Translations under genes and position numbers: made by a program
The notes under the pieces: generated by a model
Told to the model about the DNA's origin: nothing
The model's database searches: none
What the model saw: only the letters and a program-made list of their open reading frames with translations
In this document: positions 1 through 13,628 of the stretch, piece by piece
Numbering within the stretch: the first letter of the stretch is position 1
Layout of the letters: each line of letters opens with the position of its first letter
DNA from: Andrena cerasifolii
Taxonomy: Eukaryota; Arthropoda; Insecta; Hymenoptera; Andrenidae
Assembly: GCF_050908995.1 (NCBI RefSeq)
Contig: NC_135126.1
Coordinates: 7,998,001-8,062,000 of the forward strand
Direction: 5' to 3'
DNA length: 64,000 nt

Positions 1-1056
1 GGAAACAAACTACCCTGCAAAGCAATTCTACTTCAGAATAACTTTGACTCGATTCTACCCGAAGCTCGGCGCGATATTCCTTGAGAATCGAACGTAGGGG
101 GTAGAATGGATAGTAGGAGCTAGGAGGACGCGGACTCGAGCGTGGAGCGTAATTGCCTTTAAGGGTGGAATCCTCGTGGCGTTGGCGTGGCCGTTAAACT
201 GTCCCGAATCCTCTGCGCGCCCGGACCGGAGGCCTTCCAAGGAGCGAGCCCGGCAAAGTCCAGCTGCAACCGTCGCCCCCGGCTGCACCCTGGGACTGAA
301 CTGTGTCGCGACGGGGAGGGTCGGGTCTGGCAAGGACAGCGCGCGAAATTTCTGCAACATATCGATTGTGGCCGGGTGCCTTGCATTATCTTCGCGCGTC
401 TCCCATGTGTGTACACAAGAGGGGGGCGTAGTTGCACGAACAACACACGCACACATGCGACCGACGTATTTCCCTCGCAATCTAGCGCCGCGCGCATTAC
501 ATAAATTCATACACTCGGACGAAGGGAAGGAGAGGAGAGGACAACGAGGGTAAAGGAGAGAGACAGAGAGGATACGGGGGGGTTGAAACAGGGCGGGGGT
601 AGGGGACGCGTGGAACATGTTTCCAGCGATAGTGTACATTTGAGATACAGCGGGCGGACTACGGTTCTAATTCCGATGACGTATGAGCTTGCATAACCTA
701 GTTTTCTGTTTGCCAGCCCCGGTAATGAGTTGTCTAGTCCTCTCTCTGTCTCTACACCCCCCGTGCCCTTCCACCTGTAACCACCGAAACCCACGCTGCC
801 TGTAACGCCGTGTATCCACGTATCGTAAATTACACGGCTGACGGATAATCGCGCGTTCATAAGTTCGGAACGCGACTACGGGAGGGTGGCGCGGCGCAAG
901 TGGCTGCGAGGGCTGGCGCAGGGCGGGCAGATCCAGGGAGAGAAAGAAATCCGCGCGAGGCGGGTCGCCGACGAGAAGCTCGCTGGGAATTTTCGGCGCG
1001 CTTGATACGCTCGCCGAGATACTCCGGCTGGAATTATTTTTAATGGACACCGCGGA

Positions 1057-1079
1057 GGGGGAATTAGGGGAATTAGGGG
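1057..1079. repeat. short tandem of AATTAGGGG units
   Basis: Two adjacent copies of AATTAGGGG follow a G run. The unit resembles but does not match the insect telomere unit TTAGG. It is too short to be more than a local duplication. Confidence 0.6.
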
Positions 1080-2896
1080 CGATCAGATTATTCCTGGTTG
1101 AACGCCGGCGGAAGCTAGAACACAGAGGGAAATTGGAGACCCGTAATGCCACGGGTTAGGATTTTGCATGGCCGGAAAATTGAGAGGGACAGCGCGGAGA
1201 ACGGTCGGCGGTAGACAGAATTTTCCGAATTGAAGGGCGGGGAGGGTTTTTATTCCCCGTAACTTTCGGCCACGCGGATCAGATCATCCTATCGCGCTGT
1301 CACCGAAAACACGCTCGAAAACCAGCCCCTTTTTTTCCATTTCAGGTCGTATCTCAATCACTGGCGCACAGTCTCGCCCGGTGTCCTACTACCGTGTTCG
1401 TTCCGTTCGAACCAGTGCTCGTACTTTTTCCCTTCGAACAAGAAGGCGCCTTTGCGGACTGCGGACCGATGTTCGATAGTACCGTTCCCCGGGAGTGGTA
1501 TTCGCGACGTCACGACGCTCCGTTGACTGTCGATAGCATACAGAATCCCTTTAGGAAGACACGAATACCGTCGCTGTCGTGTGTTCCAGCTGACTAGGCG
1601 ACTTAATTGTAGATACTCCCGATGCGGGGTTCCGTGAACTTGTTGCAGTTCCGGGGGACAGTGTCAAAAAAAGGCGAATGAATATACGGGGTCCTTTCAT
1701 AAATATTTACGCTGCAGGTGCAGTCGCCGGAAGAAAGGTAGAAATTAATAATCCCTGGACGAGCAAGGATGGGAAGGGTATAGATCTCAATGAAAGTTGC
1801 TGGCGAAAAGGGAAACGAGGGATATTGACTGGGACTGGCGACGACAACAGGAGAGGAAAAAAACCTCTCCTCCTCGGGGCTCGCATTACGGCAGATATTC
1901 TGCAAGAGAGAGTTTTAACGAGCGTAACGATCTCGGTGTTTATTAAATCGATCATCCTCCGAGTATCGCCGACGAATCCAGCTCTATCCAGGAGGAGCGA
2001 GCGCCTCTCCAGGCACGTGGAGCCGACGATTTTTCATCGAGGACGCTCGCGAAACTCCTTTCATCGCCGTTTGCCTTCCCGAGCAGCCTCCGCCCGCCGA
2101 GACAGCTCCGTGATAAAAGAGAACGTTCGGCGGTGCTTTTACGCGAAACGATGCTTCGTCGTGCGCTTTGCTACGCTGCCTCTGCTCGAGACGCGGGGAG
2201 AACCGTGACGCCGCTCGGAGTTGTCGTGGACGAATCTATCGAGGATGCTGGTAAAAACCGAAGCCACGAGGAACGCTGCCGATGTACGCGATAGCACGTT
2301 CCTGGGGGTGTATCCTCGATCGAGATGAAAGGAAATTAATGTGGAATTAAACACCGCGTGGGTTCAGAGCGTTTTGAAAATATGTATGTAACTGCATCGT
2401 GTCCATAAACGAGAACGTTTAAGGAGTCCGCGCGTAAGGTAATTCCGTAGAGTTAACTTCGTACCGCTTTCGCCGCGAGAAATTGGCCGGCACACGTCGT
2501 TGGCCGTAACAAATGTAACGCGGTTATGGCGGAAGAGGCGCATAGGGAAGAAGGGAAACGAGCGTGCGAATGCGTACGGCCGCGGCGAGGGGAAAAAAGT
2601 CGGCAACTTAACGAGGTAATTTAATCTGTTTTGTCAGCGGCCCGCCAGCCAACAGGAACGCTTCACCGGCTTTACTTGCGACGAGAGATAATAACTCACC
2701 GCGAGTTTTGCTGAATCCACACGCCCTCTCGCCCCGTTTTGCGAATCGCGCGGCTGTTGTGCCACGTTGATGAGGGTGTCCGTTGTTCGGCCACGTTTTG
2801 CGCGGCTCGAACAATCGTCGATTAATTATATTGTTTTTCAACGACCGAACGTCGACGCCCCGGCAGTTTGTAATTATATCGATCGCGGGCGATGAC

Positions 2897-2912
2897 GGGG
2901 GAGGGGGGGGGG
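2897..2912 (+). repeat. G-rich homopolymer run
   Basis: Five G, one A, then ten G in a row. It is a simple low-complexity run that could form a G-quadruplex on the plus strand. No gene context supports a role. Confidence 0.7.
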
Positions 2913-3700
2913 CGTGGGAACTTAAGTGGTATAGGTCAATCACGGGGACGCGGCTGAGGTTTCTTTGTCCGTGACGTCAAAGTTGCGACCACTTGCGTAG
3001 TAGAACTTTCATAACTCCGCGGCTCTTTAAAGCTTCCATGGAATGATATATTAGGCATTAGTAGGGCTTGAATTTTTAATGTAAGTTACGAAAGATGATC
3101 GCGGCTCTGTGGCTTCGCGCTCTTACAGAGTCTTACAATTTCCCTTTGCGGGAGGCTAGGATATTAACGACTCACAGTATACCTGTATCCGAGCGGACGT
3201 GGTATTGCATTCTATAGATACAAGGCGAATAATTCAAGACATTACTTCGTAGTAGCATAATCGATCGCTCTTTCGTATAATAGAATGGCATCGCGTAGAC
3301 TATAGACCGTCGAACAAGCTTGCAAAAAAGCTTCATTGAAGCAGTATCTCGTTGGTGTATCTTATTTTCGCAGTATGTCAGCCGCGACCACCAGAACTCC
3401 AGAGAGGAGGTGAATTCGAGAGCGTGCGCTTTCCATTGAAACAGCGAGGCGGTGGAGATACTTTTTATTTCCCGTGAAATCGAGTAGCTGCCTAGTCCGA
3501 TGAGAAATATTCGCGAAAGAGCAGACGCGTACAATGCGGACGGGGAAAGGCAGGAGGGCGGAACGCGGTGGAAGTTTGAGCGCGCGGCAGGATTTTATGC
3601 CACTGGAAAATTATTAAATTCGGATCCGCCTGTTGCGAGTAACGGCACGATAACGCCATGGAAAGATTCGTAAATATTTTACAGGGCTAAATTACTCTAA

Positions 3701-3724
3701 ATTATTATTATTATTATTATTTAT
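3701..3724. repeat. (ATT)n microsatellite
   Basis: About eight ATT units in a row. It abuts the AT-rich block that continues to about 3960 and may be the reverse-strand 3' tail of a retrotransposon fragment. Confidence 0.85.
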
Positions 3725-3960
3725 TCACGTATAAGGACCCTTTAGTTTACAGTGAACACATTATAAAATTAACAAAGAGACAATGCGAAAGAAAAGAAAG
3801 GAGAAGAAAAGCCAGTGCATAAATAAACAAACAATAATACACGAAAATAATAGGACTAATGAACTAATAAAATTAAAATTAGAATTAAAATTATGCAAGG
3901 GTTCCGGCTAAATTACAAAATATTATAAAGTGGAATACTTAGGCGACTTACACGCTGCAG
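3701..3960 (-). mobile_element. possible 3' end of a truncated non-LTR retrotransposon
   Basis: Read on the minus strand, an AT-rich block ends in an (AAT)n microsatellite, which is how several insect non-LTR families terminate. Composition changes sharply at both sides relative to the GC-mixed flanks. No reverse transcriptase or endonuclease motif is visible, and no target duplication was identified. A plain AT-rich intron segment is the alternative. Confidence 0.3.
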
Positions 3961-5509
3961 TTGTCGTTGTCCGACCATGAACGGGTCTACATCACTGGCA
4001 GCTATGTTCCGGGAATCCTGGCAAGGAACAGAACGGGAAGAAGTATACGCGAGTCAGACGCTAGGAAGCACGTGTACAACAGACACACGTTCAAGTGGGA
4101 CGTCCCTCAACGACACCCAGTGTACACAGCAATCTCTGAAGCGTAATTCCCTGTTTAAGCGAATCGATGAAAAAGGACTGCGTTCGAGATCCAATCTGCG
4201 CGAGAATTCTTACGGTCGGAGGGTACCCTCCGATATAGATCCCGCGCGAGATTCGAGGACCGTCCATTTTTCAAGAAGCCTGTCGCGGGATTAAATGGCT
4301 GCATTTTTTTATGCCGAGCGGGAAATTTACCTCCGAAACGTGAGCAGCATCCGTGCCGCGCGCCGTCTCTTTCGCGGGGACACGGTGTACATTCGCGACA
4401 GAGGATACCCGTGGAAGCCCTTGAGATATATTATCCGGGAGGGACGTTTCCACCCCCTTATTTCGCGTTTCAGCCCCAACGCGAGCCGAGCTGGCGTAGA
4501 GGAGAGCCAGCAGCGGCCCAGCGTCGGAGGACAACCGACGAGGCGAGACTGTACCGCTGACACCTCGAGTGTCCAAATAAATAATGCGCCTTATTTGTTA
4601 TAGGAATTGCGGCCCGACGAGGGATGAAATCTGCGGGTGCCTTCGCCCGGTGGCAGCCAAACCCCAGCAATCCCTGAGAGTAAGTGCACCCTTCGCTCGA
4701 CGATAATTGCTTTACAAATACGTAGAATTTATTGCAAGCTGGCCTCTGGAAGCTGGGACTCGTCCCTTCGACTACCAACTGGATTTTGAGGGGCGATTGC
4801 TGGGTGAAACGATGAAAGGGGAATTTCCATTGTATCTTCTTTAATTTAGTTCTACGAGTTCAAAGGTTCCGCAATCAATGCAGAACGCAGAATGCTGCGC
4901 AAACGTTTAGAGAAACAGAAGGAACCTCGACTGCCATCGTTTCACCTAATCAGCACTGTCCCGCGATAAAAATCCACCGAGCAAGAAGGGGGTGGAAAAT
5001 CCAGGGAAGCGACACGAGCGACAATCGTTCGACGGTAGCTCCACTTTTTCATTCCCGTCAGCCGACGGTGAAATATACAGGGGGCCGACGTGGTCTAAAA
5101 TCTTTGCCAATTCCGCGAGATTTAGCGCATCCGCTATCCATAAAGCCGGAAATTGATTACGTCCGCGCTAATAGAATTTTTATTCGTGCGACGCCCTGTC
5201 TGCGCGCGAACTCGCCCTCCCTCGGCGGCACGCCGCACAATTTTCCCCTGGAGTAAAGCCATCCTCCCCTTCCGCCACCATAGGGGTGCGAATAAAATCG
5301 GGGAGGCTGTCGTAACTCCTCGGGGCCGCGAGTAAACCCAAGTTGCATCCACTTAACGGATTTTTACGCGCTACAGACGATGAAGACAGCGTGAAAGGAG
5401 TCGCGATTCGAATAGAAATACACTACGTGTCCTTTCAAGTTCGTGCTGCCATCGACCTTGTAACCCGATCCAAATGCCATTGCAGTTTATGGAAACAGAC
5501 GAGTCGTCA

Positions 5510-5511
<2 letters not shown>

Positions 5512-5555
<44 letters not shown>

Positions 5556-5563
5556 GGAGAGAG
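5512..5563. repeat. (GA)n microsatellite
   Basis: About 25 AG/GA dinucleotide units with a few interruptions (an AA and a GGG). It produces a meaningless Glu-Arg repeat in one open frame. GA repeats can bind GAGA-type factors in insects, but nothing nearby shows a promoter. Confidence 0.95.
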
Positions 5564-6228
5564 CATAGGAGGATGCTGAAAGGGTTTCGTCCATTAGTGT
5601 CGTCACAAAGTGTTGAGAATCATTGGGCACGGTTCACCGGGCGTGGAGCTTCATAGAATCGTTCAACGTCCAGCAGGATCCTTCTGACAACGTTTAACTA
5701 CGTTTTCACGAACGCCACTGCAAGCCAGCGTTCGGAAACGCCAATTAGTTTGGAAGAACCTCGAAAGAGCTAGCTATCCTTTCTTGGGTCTCCTTTATGG
5801 TCGACCTTTTCACTTTGTCGAACCGATAACTACTACAGGGGAGCAGCAATCACAAGGCAAGCAGAGCTAAAATGATCCTCGCGAATGTTCAACGTCCAAA
5901 CATCACTGAAATATTCAACCCAACGTGGGGCAAACTGAGTGTCTAAGTAGAATTGGCCCACCAGTGGTCAGACGCAGACTGGTTCTTGCCTTACCGCACT
6001 TCTATCGGGAAGCGCGGCGGGACCAGGCGTGAAAGGTGGCGAGAATCAAGTTCAAAGTCGACGAGTTCGTTACGCGGGCTTTCCACGAGGCTGCCGGAGT
6101 CCGTTTTCCGCCGTGGCAGTCGCGACGGTGTTAAAATTCAGCGCGTTCAGCTTGCCGCCCGAGGCGGCCCAACTGGGTCATTAAATATGAGAGATCTCGT
6201 TGCAGAGAGTCTCGCGGAGCTCTGCTAC

Positions 6229-6600
6229 ACGCGTAGGGGGAAAAAGAAGAAGGAAACGGAGGGAGGGCAGGGGAGAGAGGGCGCGCAACACAAGCGGACA
6301 GGGTCGGGCGGAGAGCGGGACTCTTGCAGTTGTTTCTCGGCTGCCTGACGCGCCACTCTGGATGCACTTTTGTATAATTTTACTTTAATTGCTGTTGAGA
6401 CCCGGGAGTTTTCAAGTTTCTCTTCTCCTTATCTTTTTCATGCTCCTCTACCCCTACACCGCCGTCTCCGTCTAGAACTTTCCCCGCGTCGGAGCCTCCT
6501 CTTCCTTCTCTTTAATCTATTTCTCCCTAAAGCTTCTCGCCTTTATTTCATCCTTCTCCTTGGCACACTTTACCCGGGCCCGGCCCTGTCGCCATCCTAA
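6229..6600. repeat. purine tract followed by pyrimidine tract
   Basis: The plus strand is strongly purine-rich at about 6229-6300, then strongly pyrimidine-rich (C and T runs) at about 6412-6600. The strand preference switches within about 110 bases. It is low-complexity DNA; no coding or RNA signal accompanies it. Confidence 0.55.
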
Positions 6601-7106
6601 CACCTACCACCTCGGCTGCGCCCGCGTGTACCGACTGCACCCGCGCCGTTTTCGGGGTAAAACTGCTTTATGCAACCCCGTTCCTCGTCTTAACTCGTAA
6701 CGCGGGCGAGCAGCGAGCGCATTCGAGCCGGCGATAAGCCTTTCACGGCTGCTTCCGTTCCATGGGATCCGCGAAATATGAGCGTGCCCAGCACCAGCAG
6801 CGACGGCGGTGGCGACGGATTAAGCGCGAGCTCGAATTAGAGGAGTAAAGACGATGACGCTGGGGGGGTTTCAAGAATCAAATGCGCGCTTTCCGACTGA
6901 AACGCACGCGCAAGCAATCCGCGCCACCTTGTGAAATGTTCTAATGAGGCGTCGCTAGTGTTTGATAGCACGCATCAACGGATTTCCATTATTTAAATTG
7001 CACACGAGTAAAGACGTGCTTTATCAGCTGCTTCGGAAGAAACATCATATCGTTAAGCCCTTTGCATCACCTTGCACACGACTCGACACAACGTTCAATT
7101 AATATA

Positions 7107-7344
7107 GGGTCATTCCACGCGAAGTCGGACACTTTTCGGAGTAACATTTCGGATTTTCGTGCAACTTGGATATGTTGTAGTCTTAAACACTATATTTCAA
7201 AGAGCTGTAACATCCACAATTTTTGACATTTCGAAAAATCCTTCGAGATATGTTTATATACCCCTAAAGACTACAACATATCCAAGTTGCACCAAAATCC
7301 GAAATGTTACTGCGAAAAGTGTCCGACTTCGCGTGGAATGACCC
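7107..7344. mobile_element. foldback MITE, short copy (family A)
   Basis: The element begins GGGTCATTCCACGCGAAGTC and ends with the reverse complement of that sequence. The inverted arms run about 78 bp each (7107-7184 and about 7266-7344) with few mismatches. The middle keeps a piece found in the right arm of the longer relative at 42880-43547, so this copy looks like that element with about 430 bp removed. It has no coding capacity, so movement would need enzymes from elsewhere. No clear target-site duplication is visible (flanks TTAATATA and TGTAAC). A transcript across it would fold into a long hairpin. Confidence 0.85.
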
Positions 7345-10300
7345 TGTAACGAGGTGATAGAGGTTGAGATTCTAGCTAGATGAAAGTGAAGATCTCGCTA
7401 CCGATGAGCATACACCACTTGCGAGTTGTTGCTCAGGACTTTGTTGGCCCTGCTAAGGTGATCCTTTGTTATCGTCCTCTATCTAGAGCTTTCCATAGGG
7501 TCTGAAAAGAAGCAGGGGCCCGGAGCTCTTCGCGTAGCCTCGATGGCTTAAGATGTTATCGGACGGGGTCGTAGTGTTTACCCAAAAGCAGACTAAGGAC
7601 GACGAGGTTCCTGGACCCTTTCACCAAGCCCCGGGTATCAGTTATTTACATCGTGCCGGTAACAGGGGTGTTCGCCCCCCCAAACGTGATAGACCACACA
7701 CGCAGTCATTGACACTGACTGATACATTTTCACCTTTCCTTATCCCACCAGATATCTCTAGATGCTTAAACGTGGCCTATCCATTCGACAAAGCAAGGAC
7801 TCGAGACACGAGTGACAACCCGAGTGGCTGTGATTTTTCCTGGCTCGCTCTGGCGATAATTATTTCCCTCTGAATTCCCGTCCGTAAGAGTGGCGAGATT
7901 TTAAATGCAGCCACGCGAATCATTGAATAATATTTAATATTCATCGAGCCCATGAATCTCGAATGAATATGCAGGAACAGGTGAGCGAGGGTGGGTGATT
8001 ATACGCGAAGAAAAGGGGACATATCGGGGTCACGGAGGCTCTAAGTTACGACTTAAAGATAAATCTCGAGCCTCTGCGAGATGTGCCCTGCAAGGGGCTG
8101 GGAACGCGTCAACCAGCCCCCCTTTGTCCAAACATTTTCCACCCCGTCGCTCTCCGTTGCAGGCTCGATGTCGAAGCAGCCCATACACGTCCACCCATCC
8201 TTTTATCGTCTGCGCGTCGCTTTTCATTTCCGACGCGATTTCATTAACCCCCGCGGAACGCGTTTCGCCGAGAGGCCGCAACGGATGAAAGCCGGGTGGA
8301 CGTTGATTGCAGAAAGGAGAAACTTGTGCGAGTGCATCGAGGCCGAGTTTTATGGCGAATTTAAATAAGAGCCAGGCTGCTACGATCCGAGATGGAATGG
8401 AGGCAGAAACTGAAGGGACTCGTTGTTTTAATTGCGATATTTAATTCGACGAGGCGGATATCGTTCGAACGACGCGGCACGCGTTCCTCTGGGACCTGTC
8501 GTTCCAGCCGCTAAACCGCCGGCGAAAGTAGCCAATCCTCCGAAGAAAGAACTCGCTGACACGGTTCGTTTAATAAATTACTCGGAGCACACGGCACGAC
8601 TGCGATATAGACCAGGCATCCGCGATAGTGGCCACTCTGACCTCCCTTATTACCGACCTAAAACCTCGACACCACCATCAACCCTCTTCCACCATTCCCG
8701 CCGCCATTCTTCCACTACGATATTGTTGTTCACGGCCCCTTCGAGCTCGTTTCTCTCTCGACTCGCTGTCGTTCTTCGACCTCCCTGATCGGTCGCCCAG
8801 GTTCCCTTCTGTTGCCGAGAAAGAAACTGCCGGCACCTGCTTCCTCACGCAGAATCCGAGGACAACGGTGTTCGAGGCGGTGCCGCGAGTACCTCGGGGC
8901 AGAATGGTGCCACGAATTACGCGTCATGCTCTGTCGCGGTCGTGTACCGAGCCCGAGTGAATTAATTGCATCGCGTGATGATCGGAATCTCCCCGGCCAA
9001 GCTGTGTTATTATTTATTCCCCTGCAGTGCCGCCTCGCGACCGCTTATCTGCTGGACAAGCGCCGTGATACCGAAATCCGCGATAATTGTGAAGTTCCAA
9101 CGGTCGAGGGTGGCGAGCATAGCGGCCGGCCGGAGGTTGAACGGGGGCAAGAGAGGGTTGGCTTTCTTGCAAGGAAGTCAAACAAATAAATGTTCCGACG
9201 GGCGAACATAAAACTCATAATATATGAGATAGAAGAAATACCGGCGATCTCTCACGTGAATCCTCACGTACCAGTCCCATGCATCATCCCCCGACCACCC
9301 CGGAGTCCGAGCCCCCTTCGGCCTCCGCAAACTCAACAACTTTTCCAACACCGTTTCCATTTACATACACACACGCCCGCGTATTCGCGATCCCAGTGGA
9401 TCGATGTGCCTCGCATTTGTTATTCGACCTTCGGATGCGCGCGAGCCTTTTCGGACGATAGGATCGCTTAACATCATAATTCCTAATTTAGTGGCGGCTG
9501 GAGATTGGGCCGAAGCTGCTTAAGGTCGCATAACTCTTCATCTTTCTCAGGGACGAAAGAGGCCTCGATCTCTCTTCTTAGAGTACACACGCGTGGGGTT
9601 GGGAAACGATGGAAGTGGTAGACGAACAGAGAGGAATAGATATTTAGAGACGCGGTAGCGTCTCGACGCCAAGTACAGGGAAGAAAGTACAGGAAAGACA
9701 CCGTGTATATGTCGACTGTCGCTACCGCTATCATTTACTCGTCGCCGGGCTATTCCAACCTAACCTGAAACTTATTTCATTAATATCTCATCACGCCTGC
9801 AATATTTCCTAAATTTAAAGGCATTTTTCTCATGTAAACCGCATATAAGCTTTCGAATAAGACCAATTTCAATAAAATCGGTCCGCGCATAACAGAGATA
9901 TCGTAATATCGTCTCAGGGATCAGTCCGAAATTTTAAGATTTTTCTTCGTCTTCTCCAAGAAATTTTTTCGTCAACATAATACGTATACGCGTTACACGC
10001 ACACCTTCAGCCAACAGAAACTATTATCTTCTATTCTTTTGTGATTTATTTGATTTCATGTACTTGGCGTAATTTTTTGTACTTTTTTGAAGTTTTTTAT
10101 GGGGTCAAATTGTTTCTCGAATGAAAAGTTCGGTGGTGGACGAGCTACAACAGAACGACTCAGGGAAGACGACTGACTGCCACTCGCGCACCTATTCGTT
10201 CCGTGTGAACGGAGCACAGCAAGATTCTTGGGAACCCACGACTCCCCCAATTTTCCCTCCGACCGAGTGCAGGCTAAATTTTCAGCCAATCGAAAACGAA

Positions 10301-13300
10301 TCTCCCTATCTTCGAATTTATACCCGTGCGAGGACTGTTCCTCCAACGACCGATTTCCGGAAGATTTCCCTTAAAACCTCGTAACTCTTTATTCCCCCGG
10401 TTCGACGGAGGGAATTCCTTTTTATTCGAGCGCGCGAGCGTAACGGGGGTCGTTCGCTGAATTCCCAGCCACTTCCGGCCCCTGCCGACGAAAAACCGAT
10501 CCCGCTGCCTCGCCGCAACCGCTATTACACAGTGATCCGACGTGGGCAAGGGTCCCTCTCCCCTCGTCGGTCATATTTCGCCGGCGCATCGGCAAAGTTT
10601 CGCGCGCTGCCCGGGCCGACCATTAATTTTAAAACCGCGCGCGGGAATCAATCTCGCCTCATTGCGGTCGACATCAAAGTGCGCCGCGTCGAAAGTCAAA
10701 TATATCGCCGCGCGCGGAGGCTGGGAATGAATGTTTCATTTCGCTGGCCCGGTATTTAATATGTCGCCCGGCTGGCCCAGTTCCCGGCGGAGTTGCGTGG
10801 ACCCGGCGAACCGCCTCGAGCAAAAAAATCATCCTTTACGGGATGGGAACGCTATCAGGCGGTCCAGCGCGCAACGGCCGACCATTTGGGAACGACGCTT
10901 CCGCCTGTATCGAGAGCCATCCCCGACACATCCACCTCGAGCTTTTACGATAGCGTTAAAGTCACGACAGGCTTCGGGACGCGGGCGAAAGATCAGCGAC
11001 GGCGCGCACTTCGGCTTATCTCCGTCGTAAACCTCCCCTGCAACCGATCGAACACACAGGCCCGGCTTGCGCTTTACACTCGCGAAATAATTGGGAATTA
11101 GCCGTGATCCCCGTGGGGATCCAATTGGGGGTGTGTGGGAGGGGCTGGTGGAAAGAGACGGTCGAATCGGCAGCCAGCCGATTGGCAACGATACAATTAC
11201 GCGTATTATGAAATAGGGCGCGAGGGAAGTTGGGGTGGGAAATTCGGGGGAAAGGGTTGCGGAAATATCGAGCGAAGAAAGGTATGTTTAATTCTGTTCC
11301 GAAAAGGAGGGGTCGAGCAAGTAAATTGGGTAGTAAGTTTGGGAAGTTCGTGTGGCTGGGTTACTTTACCGAGCAGGAGATGGAAAGGAGCCGAGGAAGA
11401 AGGCTGCCTTCCTTCGCGTATCTTTCACCGGGAAACTGAGGGAAACGCTAGTTATCTTGATGTGGATTACATAAATGTTGTTTGGCTCACTCTGAATTAG
11501 TGGGATACGTCGCTCGGCTAATGTTCCTAGTTCACTCGTTTACAGGAACCATCAACGTTCTACTGTAAGTATGATGAAGTTGCTAAACATATACACGCAC
11601 TGTGTATCGCTTAAGTAGTCAAAGTAGCGTAACGCCCTGTCATCACTCCCGCGAGCCAGAATATTCCTCTATCATCTATCCACCGCTGAAGTGGCATTCG
11701 CGTGTTACGATGCAGCCCCATATAATCAGTCGTACCGTTCAGAATTTTATGCGCACCCCTTTTTCCCCCGGAGGCGCACACTTCTCCTTCGATTTCGGGT
11801 TAGACCGAGTGGAGAACAGCGAGGGGTGCCTGCACGGGCCACGGGGACGTAGAAACCCGGGTACGAAAGAGCAAAGGCGAATTCGGGGAGGGCATGCATA
11901 ATGGATCGACGCTGCATGTCGACGCGATCCCCGAAGCTCGATCCTATAAAAATGTCAGCAGCTTCGCCGCATCCCGGCTGGCCTCTTTCTTCTGCCGAGT
12001 CAAAAACATACGACGCGGGACTCGGACGCCAAGGTGTTTTCCGTTCCGTTCTGAATAATTTTAAATCCCTGGCAGAGCGATAGCTGCACCACCGGCGCAG
12101 CTCCCCGGCGCGGGCGATCCTGCAACTTCTCGCGATAGGCGGAGATCCTCCTTTTTCGCGAGGAATACCCCCATAGCTCATTGAACAAGAGACACGGCTT
12201 CAACTTCCGCGGAGATAATGTTCCGGTTTCGCAGTAAATCAGTTTATCGCGTTGACCCGGATACTTAGCCATTCCTTCAGGTAGTAATTCACTGGAAAGT
12301 CGGATGAGAGACGGGGGCCAGCCGTTCCGTTATCGCGATTCGAGCTTCGATCGTCCCGTCCGCGTTTAATATCGAATTAATAATTGAGCAAACCGCCGGC
12401 TACGGGTGCAGGGAGCTTGCGTCCCTACCGCCTCGATCGAGTATCGCGAATCAATCAAACGCACAGGGGCGCGGACAATGAGGCAATTGTGACTCTGACG
12501 CCTTTAGGTAATTCCGACCTCGCGGACAGAGGACGCGTTCACGAGGATTGGCCGGACCCCGATAGAGCTTCCCGGTGTCCAGGACGCTCTCGGCCACGAC
12601 TCCATTCATGTGCCAAGTCTCGCGTAACTACTGATGACGTTCGATGTGCGTGCACGCGGATGAATCGAACGCGGACGTAATCAAGCGAGCCGATGGAAAT
12701 GGACACGCTGACGAATTCTGGCAGCGAGTCCGGCGACCTCTGTTGGGCACGGAGCGGGGGATGCGCGTGACAGACGTCCCGATTGAAAGAGATTACTCGA
12801 TTAATAGGTCGTTACGGTGAAAGGCACGATCGTTATCGGGTTTTCAGCGAAATTTCCGGGCGCCTTCTATTCTTCCGATTCTTCGATAAGACCGCCGAGA
12901 TCGCGGAGCTCGTTACACCAATTAAACGGAGGCAAATCGCGCCCGGCCTGATTTGAATTTCCCTTCCAAGTTGCGGGATCCGCTGCGAGTCGCGCATAGA
13001 GATGCAGATTTCCCGGCCGGCGATTCGTCCGCCGAACGTTACCAGTCCAACTTCCAAAGTGAAATTCGTATGGTAATAAAGATGAGGAAGGACGCGGTTC
13101 GACGGTGCTGGACGAGCAAATACACCTTTCACTCGTTCACTGGCGTTCCCCTCCTCGATCGCCGAAGACCCGGGCGAGCAGTTTTCATTGCGTCGCGCTC
13201 ACGGAACAGGATGGCTCCGATTCTTGCTGGCTGCACACTTTCGAAACTCGACTCAAGAATATCGCTGGAATCCCCGTCTCCGGAAAGTTCTTTTAAAGTT

Positions 13301-13628
13301 TTGTCTATCGTGACCGATCCGGCCAATCGGTTCGAAGCGTGCACACGCGAAGACCGCGTACCTGGGAACGCCACTCTTCTACGCTCTCGTGACTCCTCGA
13401 CTGCTCGGGGATCGGGTTCTCGGATATCTGCGAGATCCTTCCCACGAGCTCTTATCCGACCCTCTATCAAACGACGGTCTGGATCGTCGTTTTGAGGGAA
13501 CTTTCGGGATCGTATACACTCTCAAGCTCCCTGTGTTTCCTCCGCGTTAAGTGTTACATACAAATAATATTCCTAACGTAGGGTTATTAAGTGGGTTCAG
13601 ACTCTTAAGCTTTTAAATATTCTTGTGC
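7345..13628. other. non-coding stretch, no gene supported
   Basis: GC-mixed sequence with an AT-rich island at about 9760-10120, which may be a decayed transposon, and GC-rich sequence at 10430-11050. Open frames of 80-180 codons occur in several overlapping frames on both strands around 11750-13500, which indicates few stop codons rather than genes. No RNA gene was recognised. Confidence 0.55.

Larger units (their letters stand above)
1..3700. other. non-coding stretch, no gene supported
   Basis: No frame here shows a recognisable domain or sustained codon bias. A pyrimidine tract ending in CAG near 1330-1344 resembles a plus-strand splice acceptor, but the sequence after it gives no identifiable protein. 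A short tandem of GGGGAATTA units lies at 1057-1079 and a G-rich run at 2897-2912. Best read as intronic or intergenic DNA. Confidence 0.6.
3961..7106. other. non-coding stretch, no gene supported
   Basis: Open frames up to about 130 codons occur but none has a domain, and many begin at non-ATG codons that are not plausible starts in an animal. The stretch holds a (GA)n microsatellite (5512-5563), a purine-rich tract (6229-6300) and a pyrimidine-rich tract (6412-6600). Confidence 0.6.

Noticed and set aside
1057..1079. Telomere-like TTAGGGG units
   Set aside because: Only two units of a nine-base period; the insect telomere unit is TTAGG and would occur in long arrays.
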